NCBI RefSeq assembly: GCF_003917135.1
Contig: NZ_RPDI01000010.1
Location: 35,305 to 99,304 of the forward strand
Length of the DNA: 64,000 bases
Reading direction: 5' to 3'
From: Leucobacter chromiireducens
GTDB lineage: Bacteria; Actinomycetota; Actinomycetes; Actinomycetales; Microbacteriaceae
Shown: piece after piece, positions 1 to 8,231 of the stretch
How positions within the stretch are numbered: position 1 is the first letter of the stretch
Layout of the letters: each line of letters starts with the position of its first letter
The notes under the pieces: generated by a model
Databases searched by the model: none
What the model was told of the DNA's origin: nothing
What the model saw: the letters and a program-made list of their open reading frames with translations, nothing else
Position numbers and translations under genes: made by a program

Positions 1-1303
1 GGTTGCCGATCGTGGTCTTGCCGGAGCCCGACGCGCCGACGAACGCGACGAACTCGCCGGGCGCCACCTCGAAGGAGATGCGGTCGAGCGTTGGGCGATC
101 GTCGGGGCCGGCGTCCGGGTAGCGGAACGTCACCTCGGAGAACTCGATGCGCCCGGCTCGGCCGGGTGCGTCGGAGGGCGCAGCGGCGTTCGGTGCGTCG
201 ACGATGGCTGGGGCGAGGTCGAGGTACTCGAAGATGCGGGCGAACAGCGCGCTCGAGGTCTGCAGGTCGAGCGCGATGCGCATGAGCGCCATCATCGGGA
301 AGAGGAGGCGCGACTGCACCGTGGTGAACGCGACGATCGTGCCCGCGGTGATGCCCGGGTCGAAGTCCGAGCCCTGCGCCTCCGCCATGAGCCAGCCGGA
401 GACGAGGTACACGATGGCGGGCACCGCGGACAGGAACACCTGCACGAGCGCGAAGAACACCTGCCCGCTCATGGTCTGCTGCACCTGCAGCGCGATCTGG
501 TTGCGGTTCTCGTCCGCGTACCGCTCCGTCTCGGCGCCCTGCCGCGAGTAGGTCTTCGCGAGCAGCACGCCGGACACCGAGAGCGCCTCCTGCGTGATCG
601 CGGTCATCTCGGACAGCGACTCCTGCGTGCGGCCGGCGATCCGGGCGCGCACCTGGCCGACGCGGCGCTGCGCGAAGACGAGCACGGGCATGAGCAGCAG
701 CGCCACGATCGTGAGCTGCCAGCTGAGCAGGATCATGGCCACCGCGGCGGCGACGACCGTCACGGTGTTGCCGATGATGTTCGACACCGTGTTCGTGAGC
801 ACGTTCGCGACGCCGCCGACGTCGTTCTGCAGCCGGGACTGGATCACGCCGGTCTTCGTGCGCGTGAAGAAGCCGAGCTCCATGCGCTGCAGGTGCGTGA
901 ACAGCGCGACGCGGAGATCGCCCATCACGCGGTTGCCCACCCGCGCGGTGAAGTACGTCTGGATGATCCCGAGCCCCGAGGAGATCACGAACACCACGAT
1001 CATGGCGACCACCAACCAGGTCAGGATCGGGAGGTTCGGCCCGGATCCGTCGACCGGGAACAGCCCATCATCAAACACGCGCTGCGTGATGAGCGGCGGC
1101 AGGATCGCGAGCGCCGCCGACACGATCACGAGCGCGATGATCACGGCGAGCGGCCAGCGGTATGGCCGGAACAGCGCGGCGATGCGCTTCCCGAGGTTCG
1201 CGACTTTCGGGGCCTGGCTGTTCAGCTCGCGCTGCCGCTCCATGTCGCCGCCGGACACCCGCGAGCCCCGGCCTCCGCCGCCCATGCCACCACCCATGCT
1301 CAT
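1..1303 (-). CDS. ABC exporter, fused permease/ATPase (partial, C-terminus cut)
   Basis: The frame reads from an ATG at 1303 to the left edge and is cut after the Walker A motif (GASGSGKTT, about residues 422-430), so most of the nucleotide-binding domain is outside the window. A Gly/Met-rich start (MSMGGGMGGGG) precedes a six-helix exporter-type membrane domain at about residues 50-370. This domain-fused MsbA/LmrA layout belongs to type IV lipid, peptide or multidrug exporters, which work as dimers in the cytoplasmic membrane. The substrate cannot be told from sequence. A partner half-transporter may lie beyond the left edge. Confidence 0.9.
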   Translation of the reverse strand, partial: MSMGGGMGGGGRGSRVSGGDMERQRELNSQAPKVANLGKRIAALFRPYRWPLAVIIALVIVSAALAILPPLITQRVFDDGLFPVDGSGPNLPILTWLVVAMIVVFVISSGLGIIQTYFTARVGNRVMGDLRVALFTHLQRMELGFFTRTKTGVIQSRLQNDVGGVANVLTNTVSNIIGNTVTVVAAAVAMILLSWQLTIVALLLMPVLVFAQRRVGQVRARIAGRTQESLSEMTAITQEALSVSGVLLAKTYSRQGAETERYADENRNQIALQVQQTMSGQVFFALVQVFLSAVPAIVYLVSGWLMAEAQGSDFDPGITAGTIVAFTTVQSRLLFPMMALMRIALDLQTSSALFARIFEYLDLAPAIVDAPNAAAPSDAPGRAGRIEFSEVTFRYPDAGPDDRPTLDRISFEVAPGEFVAFVGASGSGKTTIGN

Positions 1304-1370
1304 GTTCGGAGCATAGCGGCGATGGGGCGCGCGGCACAGCGTTCGCGTGGCCAATCACCGCGCGCTGCCG

Positions 1371-2600
1371 CTACGCCCGGGCGTCGGCTGGCTCCCCGCC
1401 CGGTGCGGGGAAGCACACCCGGTTGACGAGCAGCCCCGCTCCGACGCCGGCGAGCAGCGGCAGCGCGACGGCACCGTCGACCACGAGCACGAGCAGCAGG
1501 AACGCGGCGAGCGGCCGGCGCCAGCCCACGGTCACGGTCGCGGCCATCGCGATCATGACGGCGGCCGCGGGATCGAGCTCGGGCCACAGTGCCGCGCTCG
1601 CCGCCCCGACCGCAGCGCCGATGAAGATCAGCGGGAAGATCTCGCCGCCGCGCCAGCCCGCGGCGAGGCACAGCACGAGGGCGACGAGCTTCGCCGCGGC
1701 GAGGAGCGCGAGCGGGAGCCACGCCCCATCTGCGGCGAGCGCGTTCACGGTTCCGAGGTCGTGGTGGCCGGAGAACCGAACGAGTGGCACCGCGGCCGCG
1801 AGCCCCGCGAACAGCACGGTGCCCACGGCGGTGGCCACCCAGGGTCGCGGAGCGGCGGCGGCCACCCGCCGAGCTGCGGGGAGCAGCAGCCGGAACGCCG
1901 CGCCGAGCAGCAGCCCGGCGCACGCGGGCACCACGAGCAGCCACGTCACCCCCTGGCTGGCCTCGGGGAGCGGCACCGCGGTCACCCCCTCGCCGCCGAA
2001 GACCGTGCGTGCCACGAACAGGAACACGAAGAACCCGGATCCCGCGGCGACGAGCGACGCGAAGCGGCTCGGGGTGAGGCGATCCCCGTCGAGCGCCGCG
2101 GCGGCCGGCGGCGACGCGTAGAGGCCGCCCAGCGCCCCGGCGGCACCGGCCTCCGCGATCGCGCGGGCCGCAGCCTCGTCGCGCGCGATCAGGCGTGACA
2201 CGATCGCCGAGCACTGCGCGATGACCGCGAGCAGCCCGGCTTCCGGCCCGATCGCCCCGCCGAATGCGACGGCGACGATCGCGCTGAGCGCGGTCACGGT
2301 GATCGTGCGGCGTGATCGCAGCCAGGGTCGTTCGGCGTCTCGGAGCAGCTCGTCCATGGACTCCGTCGGCGCGATGCGCGCGAGCGCGATCAGCAGGGCC
2401 CCGCCGCACAGGATCGTGAGGAAGATCCGGAGCGGGCCGGCCGCCTCCGCGCCCCACACGAGGCGCTGGAGCGCCAGCATGCCCTGGAAGGTGAGCAGCG
2501 CGATAAGCCCGGCGAAACCGCCCATCAGGATCGCGGTCGCGAGCGGTTTCGCGTTGGCCAGGAGGCGCGCGGTGCGCGCGGGCCGCCCGGCGGGGGTCAC
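1371..2600 (-). CDS. ClC-family chloride channel/transporter
   Basis: A 409-residue, strongly hydrophobic protein with about ten membrane segments. GGAIGPEAG (residues 114-122) corresponds to the ClC G-x-E-G-P region and keeps a glutamate at the gating position, and a GG-E-IFPLIFIG stretch near residue 315 matches the second anion-binding signature of the family. No cytoplasmic CBS domains are present. I chose the GTG at 2600 because it overlaps the stop of the potassium channel gene (GTGA) and is in frame. Longer readings of this frame run through the channel gene and look like shadow sequence. Channel versus H+/Cl- antiporter cannot be decided here. Confidence 0.85.
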   Translation of the reverse strand: MTPAGRPARTARLLANAKPLATAILMGGFAGLIALLTFQGMLALQRLVWGAEAAGPLRIFLTILCGGALLIALARIAPTESMDELLRDAERPWLRSRRTITVTALSAIVAVAFGGAIGPEAGLLAVIAQCSAIVSRLIARDEAAARAIAEAGAAGALGGLYASPPAAAALDGDRLTPSRFASLVAAGSGFFVFLFVARTVFGGEGVTAVPLPEASQGVTWLLVVPACAGLLLGAAFRLLLPAARRVAAAAPRPWVATAVGTVLFAGLAAAVPLVRFSGHHDLGTVNALAADGAWLPLALLAAAKLVALVLCLAAGWRGGEIFPLIFIGAAVGAASAALWPELDPAAAVMIAMAATVTVGWRRPLAAFLLLVLVVDGAVALPLLAGVGAGLLVNRVCFPAPGGEPADARA

Positions 2601-3160
2601 GCGGTGTCCGATCGCGCGGGATCCGCGGCCCCGCCGCGCGGACGCCCCAACCTGCGCTGCGCGATCCGCGAGAGCTCCGCACCGAACAGGCCGAGGAATA
2701 CAAGGTCGAAGACGAGGATGAGCGAGACGAGGGCGCGCGCGAACTGACCGACCGCGTGAATGTCGCCGTAGCCGGTCGTCGTCATCGTCGTGAGCGTGAA
2801 GTAGAGCGCGTCGATGCGGGTCTCGATGCCGGTGAACTGGCCGGGCATCTCCCGCGCAACCGTGAAGATCCCGAGCGCGCAGGCGACGGCGACAACGAGC
2901 AGGAGCGCGAGCAGCCGGAAGAGGTTGGAGCCGCGCATGAACATGCGCACGAGCACCGCGGCGAGCAGCAGCGAGGAGCCGATCGTGAGCGTGATCAGCC
3001 ACCACGCGGTGCCGTCCTGCGCGGAGAGCGGCACGGTCGCGAAGAAGATGAGGAGCGCAACGGCGATGCCCACCGTCGTGAGCGTGTCCCTGCCGACGGC
3101 GCCGCGCGTCGGCGCTCCGGTCGGTGCCGGCTCAGTGGTGTGGGTGTCCGCCTCGCTCAC
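2597..3160 (-). CDS. Two-pore-helix type potassium channel family protein
   Basis: A 187-residue membrane protein. Hydrophobic segments at about residues 28-44, 54-72 and 81-99 come before a pore loop with the selectivity filter TTTGYGD (127-133) and a last helix at 139-158. The filter is the K+ channel signature. The tail is short and has no RCK/TrkA-N regulatory domain. The stop codon overlaps the GTG of the ClC gene, so K+ and Cl- channels are translationally coupled. This could allow electroneutral salt movement or membrane-potential clamping; that role is inference. Confidence 0.88.
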   Translation of the reverse strand: MSEADTHTTEPAPTGAPTRGAVGRDTLTTVGIAVALLIFFATVPLSAQDGTAWWLITLTIGSSLLLAAVLVRMFMRGSNLFRLLALLLVVAVACALGIFTVAREMPGQFTGIETRIDALYFTLTTMTTTGYGDIHAVGQFARALVSLILVFDLVFLGLFGAELSRIAQRRLGRPRGGAADPARSDTA

Positions 3161-3267
3161 AGCGCAAGCTTCTCACGTCGGGGCGTTGTGCGCGCGGAGG
3201 TCCGCCGCACGTTTCCCTGCTCCGCGGGGCAAAGCTGGCGCGGAGCCGAGCTGCCGTGGCGCGCGGG

Positions 3268-3296
3268 GTGCCACCAGGACTCCGCCCTGGCGGCAC
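3268..3296 (-). terminator. Terminator hairpin after KDG kinase operon
   Basis: Read on the minus strand, GTGCCGCCAGG pairs with CCTGGTGGCAC (11 bp with one G-U pair) around a 7-base loop, beginning 8 bases after the kinase stop. There is no U tract, as is common in actinobacteria. Nothing else is seen in the 3161-3303 gap. Confidence 0.65.
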
Positions 3297-3303
3297 ACTC
3301 ACC

Positions 3304-4269
3304 TCACCGCTGCACGGGATCCGCGGCGTGCAGCAGCGCGAAGTCGCGCCGCCGCGGCAGCCCCTCCCAGTCGCCCTCGGTCAGACACGCGAACGCCCCG
3401 GCGGTCACCGCGGTGGCGAGCCGCTCGCTCAGCGGCGCCCCCGCCAGCCAATCGGCGAGGTAGCCGGCGACGAACGCGTCGCCCGCCCCGACCGTGTCGA
3501 CCGCTGCGATCGGCACGGCGGCGACGCTGAGCGCGTGCTCCCCGTCGTTCGCGTGGCAGCCGCGTGCGCCCAGCTTGATGATGGCCTCCGCCGGCCCGAG
3601 CGCGCGGAGCCCGCGCGCGAGTTCCTCAGGGGGCGCGTCGCCGAGCACGATCGCGGCCTCGTCGTCGCCGGCGAACACGATGTCCACGCGGCCGAGCAGC
3701 CGGGTGAGGTGGCGTGCGGCCTCCTCGCGCGGCCACAGCGCCGAGCGGTAATTGAGGTCGAGCGCGACCGTCACCCCGGCCTCCCTCGCACGGTCGATCA
3801 CCGCGTCGACGGTCTGCGCCGCGGAGTCGGAGAGCGCCGGGGTGATCCCGGTCAGGTGCACGAGCGCCGCGCGTTCGACGAGTCCGGCAGGCACGTCCGA
3901 AGGCGCGAGGCGAGACCCTGCACCGTGGCGGCGGTAGTAAACGACGCGCGAGGTGCCGCTCGTCGGCCGCTCCTTCAGCATGAGGCCCGTTGGGGCGTCG
4001 GGGTCCGTGGTGACCCTCGGCGTCACGCCCTCCGCCCGCAGCTCGCGCGCAATGAGCTCCCCGACGCCGTCGTCGCCGAGTCGCCCGCACCAGACCACCG
4101 GCGCGCCCAGTCGGGCCAGCCCGATGGCGACATTCGACTCGGCGCCGCCGAAGCCGAATCCCAGCGTGCGCTGGGTGGCCAGCCGGCCGGGATCGCGCTG
4201 CCGCAGGAGCCCCATGGACTCGCCGACGGTGAGCACGTAGCGGCCGGGCTCGGCGCCACCGCCGGTCAC
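3304..4269 (-). CDS. kdgK: 2-keto-3-deoxygluconate kinase (PfkB family)
   Basis: A 321-residue ribokinase-like sugar kinase. It has the N-terminal substrate-side motif GGAESNVA (41-48) and the C-terminal ATP/anion-hole signature DTVGAGDAF (258-266), with Asp264 the expected catalytic base. The GTG start overlaps the KDPG aldolase stop (GTGA). Gene order with KDPG aldolase, a KduD-like SDR and nearby KduI supports phosphorylation of 2-keto-3-deoxygluconate to KDPG. Other PfkB sugar kinases look similar, so the substrate rests on context. It is the last gene of its operon and is followed by a hairpin. Confidence 0.85.
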   Translation of the reverse strand: MTGGGAEPGRYVLTVGESMGLLRQRDPGRLATQRTLGFGFGGAESNVAIGLARLGAPVVWCGRLGDDGVGELIARELRAEGVTPRVTTDPDAPTGLMLKERPTSGTSRVVYYRRHGAGSRLAPSDVPAGLVERAALVHLTGITPALSDSAAQTVDAVIDRAREAGVTVALDLNYRSALWPREEAARHLTRLLGRVDIVFAGDDEAAIVLGDAPPEELARGLRALGPAEAIIKLGARGCHANDGEHALSVAAVPIAAVDTVGAGDAFVAGYLADWLAGAPLSERLATAVTAGAFACLTEGDWEGLPRRRDFALLHAADPVQR

Positions 4270-4952
4270 TTCGTCACCCCGGACACCGCACCGCCGTCGC
4301 GCGCGACGCCGAAGCCAGCGTCCGCGATCCGGCTCGTGAGCTCACGCGCTCGGGCGGTCAGCGCGGCGAGGCTGCCGCCGGCGAAAGCGTCCCTGACGAG
4401 TGGCCCGCCGACGCTCACCGCGCACGCCCCGGCTGCGAGCCAGGCAAGCGCATCGTCCGCGGTGACGCCACCCGAGGGGATCACCTCGATGCCGGGGAAC
4501 GGGCCGCGCAGATCGGCGAGGTAGCCAGGGCCGACTCGCGAAGCGGGGAAGACCTTCACCGCCGCGACGCCGCGCTGCCACGCGCTGTGCAGTTCCGTTG
4601 GGGTGAGCCCGCCGGGGAACACCGGCACACCGTGCGCGAGCGCCGCGCCGATCACCGCGTGGTCGGTGGTGGGGGTGACGAGGTACGCCGCGCCCTCGGC
4701 GATCGCACGCTCCGCCTGCTCGGGCGTGGTGACGGTACCAACGCCGATGACGGTTTCTGCCGGGCAGCGCGCGGCGAGCGCCGCGAGGTGATCGAGCGTG
4801 CCGGGCGTGCTGAGCGTCACCTCGACCTGGGTGACGCCGCCGGCGTGCAGTGCCTCGATCACCGGCGCGTAGTCGGCTGGCGTTGGCGCACGGAGCACCG
4901 CGATCACCGGCTCGCGCCGCAGCGCCAGGGGAATCTGCTGTCGCTCGCTCAT
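4266..4952 (-). CDS. eda: KDPG/KHG aldolase
   Basis: A 228-residue class I aldolase of the KDPG family, cleaving 2-keto-3-deoxy-6-phosphogluconate to pyruvate and glyceraldehyde-3-phosphate. Glu44 (in QVEVTLSTPG) and the Schiff-base Lys133 (in VKVFPAS) are both present, and GVGTVTT matches the phosphate/pyruvate site region. The ATG at 4952 was chosen because it overlaps the SDR stop as ATGA; a 22-residue upstream extension is only shadow reading. Coupled on both sides to the SDR and KDG kinase genes. Confidence 0.92.
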   Translation of the reverse strand: MSERQQIPLALRREPVIAVLRAPTPADYAPVIEALHAGGVTQVEVTLSTPGTLDHLAALAARCPAETVIGVGTVTTPEQAERAIAEGAAYLVTPTTDHAVIGAALAHGVPVFPGGLTPTELHSAWQRGVAAVKVFPASRVGPGYLADLRGPFPGIEVIPSGGVTADDALAWLAAGACAVSVGGPLVRDAFAGGSLAALTARARELTSRIADAGFGVARDGGAVSGVTK

Positions 4953-5692
4953 CGTCCCAGCCACCCCCCGTCGACGGGCAGCACCGTGCCGTGGATGTAG
5001 TCGGCGTACGGGGTGCACAGGAACGCGACCGCGGTCGCGATGTCCTCTGGCGTGGCCCAGCGGCCGGCGGGGATGCGTTCGCTGAGTTGGCGGAAACGCT
5101 CGGCGTCCGCGAGCAGCGCAGCGTTCATGTCAGTCTCGACGTAGCCGGGCGCGACCGCGTTCACGTTCACGCCCCGAGCGGCCCACTCGTTGCTCAGCGC
5201 CTTGACGAGCTGCGCGACGGCACCCTTGGACGCGGCATACGCGGGGACGCGGAGCCCGCCCTGGAATGAGAGCAGCGAGGCGAGCGCCACGATCTTGCCG
5301 GATCCGCGCTCCACCATTCCCCGGCCAAAGCCTTGACACAGCTGGAACACGGCCGTGGTGTTGACCGCGAGCACCTGCTCGAAGTCGGCCAGCGGGAACT
5401 CCGTCGCATCGTGGCGCACCTGCATGCCGGCGTTCGTCACGAGAATGTCCGCGGGCCCTGCGGCCTCGATCGCCGCGGCGATGGACCCCGCATCGCCGAA
5501 GTCGACCGGCACGTGCGCGAGCTCCGTGTCGTGGCGCGCTGCGAGCTCCGCGAGCTCACGCGGCGGGGCGCTGCGCTGCAGCGTCGTCACGCGGGCGCCG
5601 CTGTCGATGAGTGTGGCGGCGATCGCTGCGCCGATCCCGCGCGATGCGCCGGTCACGACGGCAGACTGGCCAGCCAGGCTCTGATCAAACAT
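4949..5692 (-). CDS. SDR oxidoreductase, KduD/2-deoxygluconate dehydrogenase-like
   Basis: A classical 247-residue short-chain dehydrogenase: cofactor motif GASRGIG (15-21), NAG at 87-89, and catalytic Ser139, Tyr152 and Lys156 (YAASK). The C-terminal glycine-rich VDGGW ending is typical. In this operon the best fit is KduD, reducing 2,5-diketo-3-deoxygluconate to 2-keto-3-deoxygluconate downstream of KduI. A gluconate 5-dehydrogenase role is the main alternative. It overlaps the upstream dehydrogenase gene by 8 bases and the aldolase gene by 4. Confidence 0.82.
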   Translation of the reverse strand: MFDQSLAGQSAVVTGASRGIGAAIAATLIDSGARVTTLQRSAPPRELAELAARHDTELAHVPVDFGDAGSIAAAIEAAGPADILVTNAGMQVRHDATEFPLADFEQVLAVNTTAVFQLCQGFGRGMVERGSGKIVALASLLSFQGGLRVPAYAASKGAVAQLVKALSNEWAARGVNVNAVAPGYVETDMNAALLADAERFRQLSERIPAGRWATPEDIATAVAFLCTPYADYIHGTVLPVDGGWLGR

Positions 5693-6701
5693 GCTGCCCG
5701 GCCCCCTTCGGCGCGTCGAGCGCTGCAGCGTTCACGGTGTTCGCGGGGATTCTGCCGGCGCAGGCCTCCAGGATGTTCTCCATGGCGCGCCGCTTGAGCT
5801 CCGCAAACGATTCCTCGCTGTACCAGGCAGCGTGCGGGCTCACCGAGACCTGATCGAACTCGAGCAGTCGGCTCGTCGCGGGGAGCGGCTCCTCCTCGAA
5901 CACGTCGAGGCCGGCCCCGGCGACGATCCCGGCCTCGAGCGCGCGAACGAGCGCCTCGGTGTCGAGCACCCCGCCGCGACAGGTGTTCACGAGCTTGACG
6001 CCGCGGCGCATGCTGGCGAAGGCCGCGTCGTCAATGAGGTGGTGCGTCGCAGGGATGAGCGGGAGGTGCAGGGACAGGAGATCGGCGCGCGCGAGCAGTT
6101 CGTCTGACGACACCACCGCGGTGCCGTCCGGGCTCTGCGTCCCGGGGGTCCACCGCGGGTCGGTGCCGATCACCTGGAACCCGAGCGCGCGCGCCTTGCG
6201 CGCCGTCGCCTCGCCGATGAGCCCGAGCCCGTACACCCCGAAGGTGCTCGCGGAGAAGCGATGCAGCGGGCGAACCGGATCGAGCGAGTGGACGCCGCGC
6301 CGCATGCCGCGGTCGAGCGCGCCGAGCCCTCGCAGGAGCCCGACGGCGTGCGCGATGGCGTGGTCGCTGACGTCCTCGGTGCCGTAGTCGGGGACGTTGC
6401 ACACGGCGATCGCGCGCGCGGTGGCCGCGTCGACGTCGACGGTGTCGACGCCCACGCCGTACCTGCCCACCGCGACGAGGTCCGGCAGCGCGTCGAGCAC
6501 GCGCGCGGTCACGGGCGCGTACTGCGTGAGGAGGGCTGCCGCCCCCTGGCCGGCCTCGATCACGTCGGCTTCCGTCGCGCACGATGCGACCACGAGTTCG
6601 ACGCCGTACCTGTCGGCGACACCGCGCTCGATCTCGACGTTGCCGTGGTCGCAGTCAGTGATGACGACCCGACGATTTTGCTGCTGCACTGAAGCCTCCA
6701 T
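5685..6701 (-). CDS. D-2-hydroxyacid dehydrogenase, CtBP-like
   Basis: A 338-residue NAD-dependent 2-hydroxyacid dehydrogenase with Rossmann motif GLGLIG (158-163) and the catalytic triad Arg242 (NTCRGG), Glu271 (DVFEEEP) and His290 (SPHAAW). Overall resemblance is to the C-terminal-binding-protein branch. It is the first gene of the KDG operon, so it probably reduces a 2-keto acid arising in uronate breakdown, but the substrate is not known. Its promoter region holds the shared operator-like element at 6709-6732. Confidence 0.85.
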   Translation of the reverse strand: MEASVQQQNRRVVITDCDHGNVEIERGVADRYGVELVVASCATEADVIEAGQGAAALLTQYAPVTARVLDALPDLVAVGRYGVGVDTVDVDAATARAIAVCNVPDYGTEDVSDHAIAHAVGLLRGLGALDRGMRRGVHSLDPVRPLHRFSASTFGVYGLGLIGEATARKARALGFQVIGTDPRWTPGTQSPDGTAVVSSDELLARADLLSLHLPLIPATHHLIDDAAFASMRRGVKLVNTCRGGVLDTEALVRALEAGIVAGAGLDVFEEEPLPATSRLLEFDQVSVSPHAAWYSEESFAELKRRAMENILEACAGRIPANTVNAAALDAPKGAGQHV

Positions 6702-6708
6702 CGTTACG

Positions 6709-6732
6709 AAATTTGAAACATCATTTCATAAA
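6709..6732 (-). promoter_or_regulatory. Candidate IclR/KdgR operator A (shared 24-base element)
   Basis: Lies just upstream of the dehydrogenase-kdgK operon. On the minus strand it reads TTTATGAAATGATG followed by TTTCAAATTT. Read on plus, its core TGAAA-CATCA-TTTCA is an inverted repeat matching the TGAAA-N5-TTTCA form I recall for enterobacterial KdgR boxes. The 24 bases match the element at 7758-7781 at 19 positions or so, including 12 identical bases in a row (TGTTTCAAATTT). Confidence 0.75.
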
Positions 6733-6821
6733 TCTTCGCAATGACCAAACAGCAAATCATCCCGCAGTGCGGGATCGGCGCGGGGTCGGCGGGCGATCCG
6801 CGCGGGGTCGGCGGGGCCCAG

Positions 6822-7643
6822 CTAGCGCGCGGTGACCTCTGGCGCGCCCAGCACCTGCGAGACGCGGCGCGCGGCGCGCGTGACCATCTCCGCGAACTGC
6901 AGCCGCGTTTCCTCCGACTCGATGCGCACTGTTGGGCCCGCGAGACTCAGCCCGGCGCACACGTTGCCGGAGAAATCGAAGATCGGTGCGGCGTAGCCCC
7001 GAATGCCGTCGCGGTTCTCGCCATCGTCGATCGCGAAGCCGCGCTCACGCGTGTGCGCGAGGTCCAGGTGCAGCGACTCGAAGGTCGCGAGGGTGCGCGG
7101 CGTGCGCGGCACAAGGGTCTCCGGCAGGTGCCGCTGCCGCACGTCGCCCGGCAGCTGCGCGAGAATCGCCTTGCCGATCGCGGTCGCGTACGCGGGCACC
7201 GAGTCGCCGACCTTGCTGAAGATGCGGATCGGCTGCGGGCTGTCGACCAGCTCGATGTAGACGACATCCTCGCCCGAGAGCACGCCGAGGTGCGCGGTCT
7301 CGCCCGACTCGGCAACGAGGTCGCGGAGCACCGGGAGCGCGGCCTTGCGCGTGTCGAGGCGGCTCAGGTACTCCGCCCCGAGCTTGGCGGTGAGCATGCC
7401 AAGCGAGTAGACCCCGAGCTCCTCGTCGAAGTGCAGCAGGTTGCGCCGCGTCAGCGTGAGCAGCATGCGCTGCGTCGTCGCCTTGCTGAAGCCAAGAATC
7501 CCCGTGCACTCCGCGAGCGTCACACCGGGGCGCGGTGCCGAGGCGATGTACTCAAGGATGTCGACGGCCTTCTCCAGGCTCTGTGTTCCGGTCACCCGCT
7601 CAGAGGACACGAGCCCCCCGGTGGAAATTACGCGTTCAGCCAT
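6822..7643 (-). CDS. IclR-family transcriptional regulator (KdgR-like by context)
   Basis: A 273-residue protein with an N-terminal winged helix-turn-helix (about residues 20-80, LEKAVDILEYIA... then FSKATTQRML) and a C-terminal IclR effector-binding domain (about 95-265). IclR proteins such as KdgR sense keto-sugar acids. It sits between the two catabolic arms and matching sites precede each arm, so I infer that it controls both, with KDG or a related keto acid as likely effector. ATG at 7643 is preceded by a purine-rich stretch. Confidence 0.88.
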   Translation of the reverse strand: MAERVISTGGLVSSERVTGTQSLEKAVDILEYIASAPRPGVTLAECTGILGFSKATTQRMLLTLTRRNLLHFDEELGVYSLGMLTAKLGAEYLSRLDTRKAALPVLRDLVAESGETAHLGVLSGEDVVYIELVDSPQPIRIFSKVGDSVPAYATAIGKAILAQLPGDVRQRHLPETLVPRTPRTLATFESLHLDLAHTRERGFAIDDGENRDGIRGYAAPIFDFSGNVCAGLSLAGPTVRIESEETRLQFAEMVTRAARRVSQVLGAPEVTAR

Positions 7644-7757
7644 TCGATCTCTGCTCTCCCTGGTGGCGCGCCACCGCCTCGTCGCGGTCCGGCGTACACC
7701 CTCACATCTTACGAACCGGCAGGCGCCGGATCTTTTCTTGTTGACAACATTTCATCA

Positions 7758-7781
7758 TTTATGGGACAGTGTTTCAAATTT
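7758..7781 (+). promoter_or_regulatory. Candidate IclR/KdgR operator B with nearby -35
   Basis: Second copy of the element, in the 7644-7837 gap ahead of the cupin-transporter operon. It contains TGTTTCAAATTT, identical to site A, plus the TTTATG start. The inverted-repeat partner half is degenerate here (TCCCA instead of TTTCA). A consensus -35 TTGACA sits at 7741-7746; the -10 is not clear, so an operator overlapping or just downstream of the promoter is inferred. Confidence 0.72.
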
Positions 7782-7837
7782 GATTCGCAAACGATGACGT
7801 TGAATCTCCATGCAACGTCGCGAAAGGGCTTTCCCTC

Positions 7838-8203
7838 ATGACCGAGCTCCGCTTCGATCCGACCGCGATCGCAGACCTCGCTTCCGCCCAGCTCGGCGAG
7901 AGCGCACCCCCCGCGCGAGTGATCTCGGGCGCCCCAACCGCCACCGAGCTCGTGCTCCGCGAGGCCGACGGCACGGAGATCGGCGTGTGGGAGATCACGC
8001 CGGGGAGCTTCCACTCCGCGAAGCACGGCATCTCCGAGTTCATGTACTTCCTCAGCGGCGCGGGAACCATCACGCGCGCAAGCGGCGAGGTGGTCACCAT
8101 CGCGCCCGGCGCCTACGTCTCGCTCCCCGACGGCTCGGAAGTGATCTGGGACGTGCACGAGACCACGCGCAAGCTCTACATCATCACGACCACAACGGCG
8201 TAG
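7838..8203 (+). CDS. Cupin-domain protein (DUF861-like)
   Basis: A 121-residue single-domain cupin with the conserved barrel pattern around ISEFMYFLSGAGTITRASG and PGAYVSLPDGSEVIWDV. It resembles the Cupin_3/DUF861 group, which includes the (S)-ureidoglycine aminohydrolase domain and EutQ. It is the first gene of the plus arm and is placed directly behind operator B. The reaction is unknown; a role in handling keto-uronate tautomers, or as a small sensor, would be speculation. Confidence 0.75.
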   Translation: MTELRFDPTAIADLASAQLGESAPPARVISGAPTATELVLREADGTEIGVWEITPGSFHSAKHGISEFMYFLSGAGTITRASGEVVTIAPGAYVSLPDGSEVIWDVHETTRKLYIITTTTA

Positions 8204-8231
8204 CGCCGCCCCACATCACCAAGGATCAACG

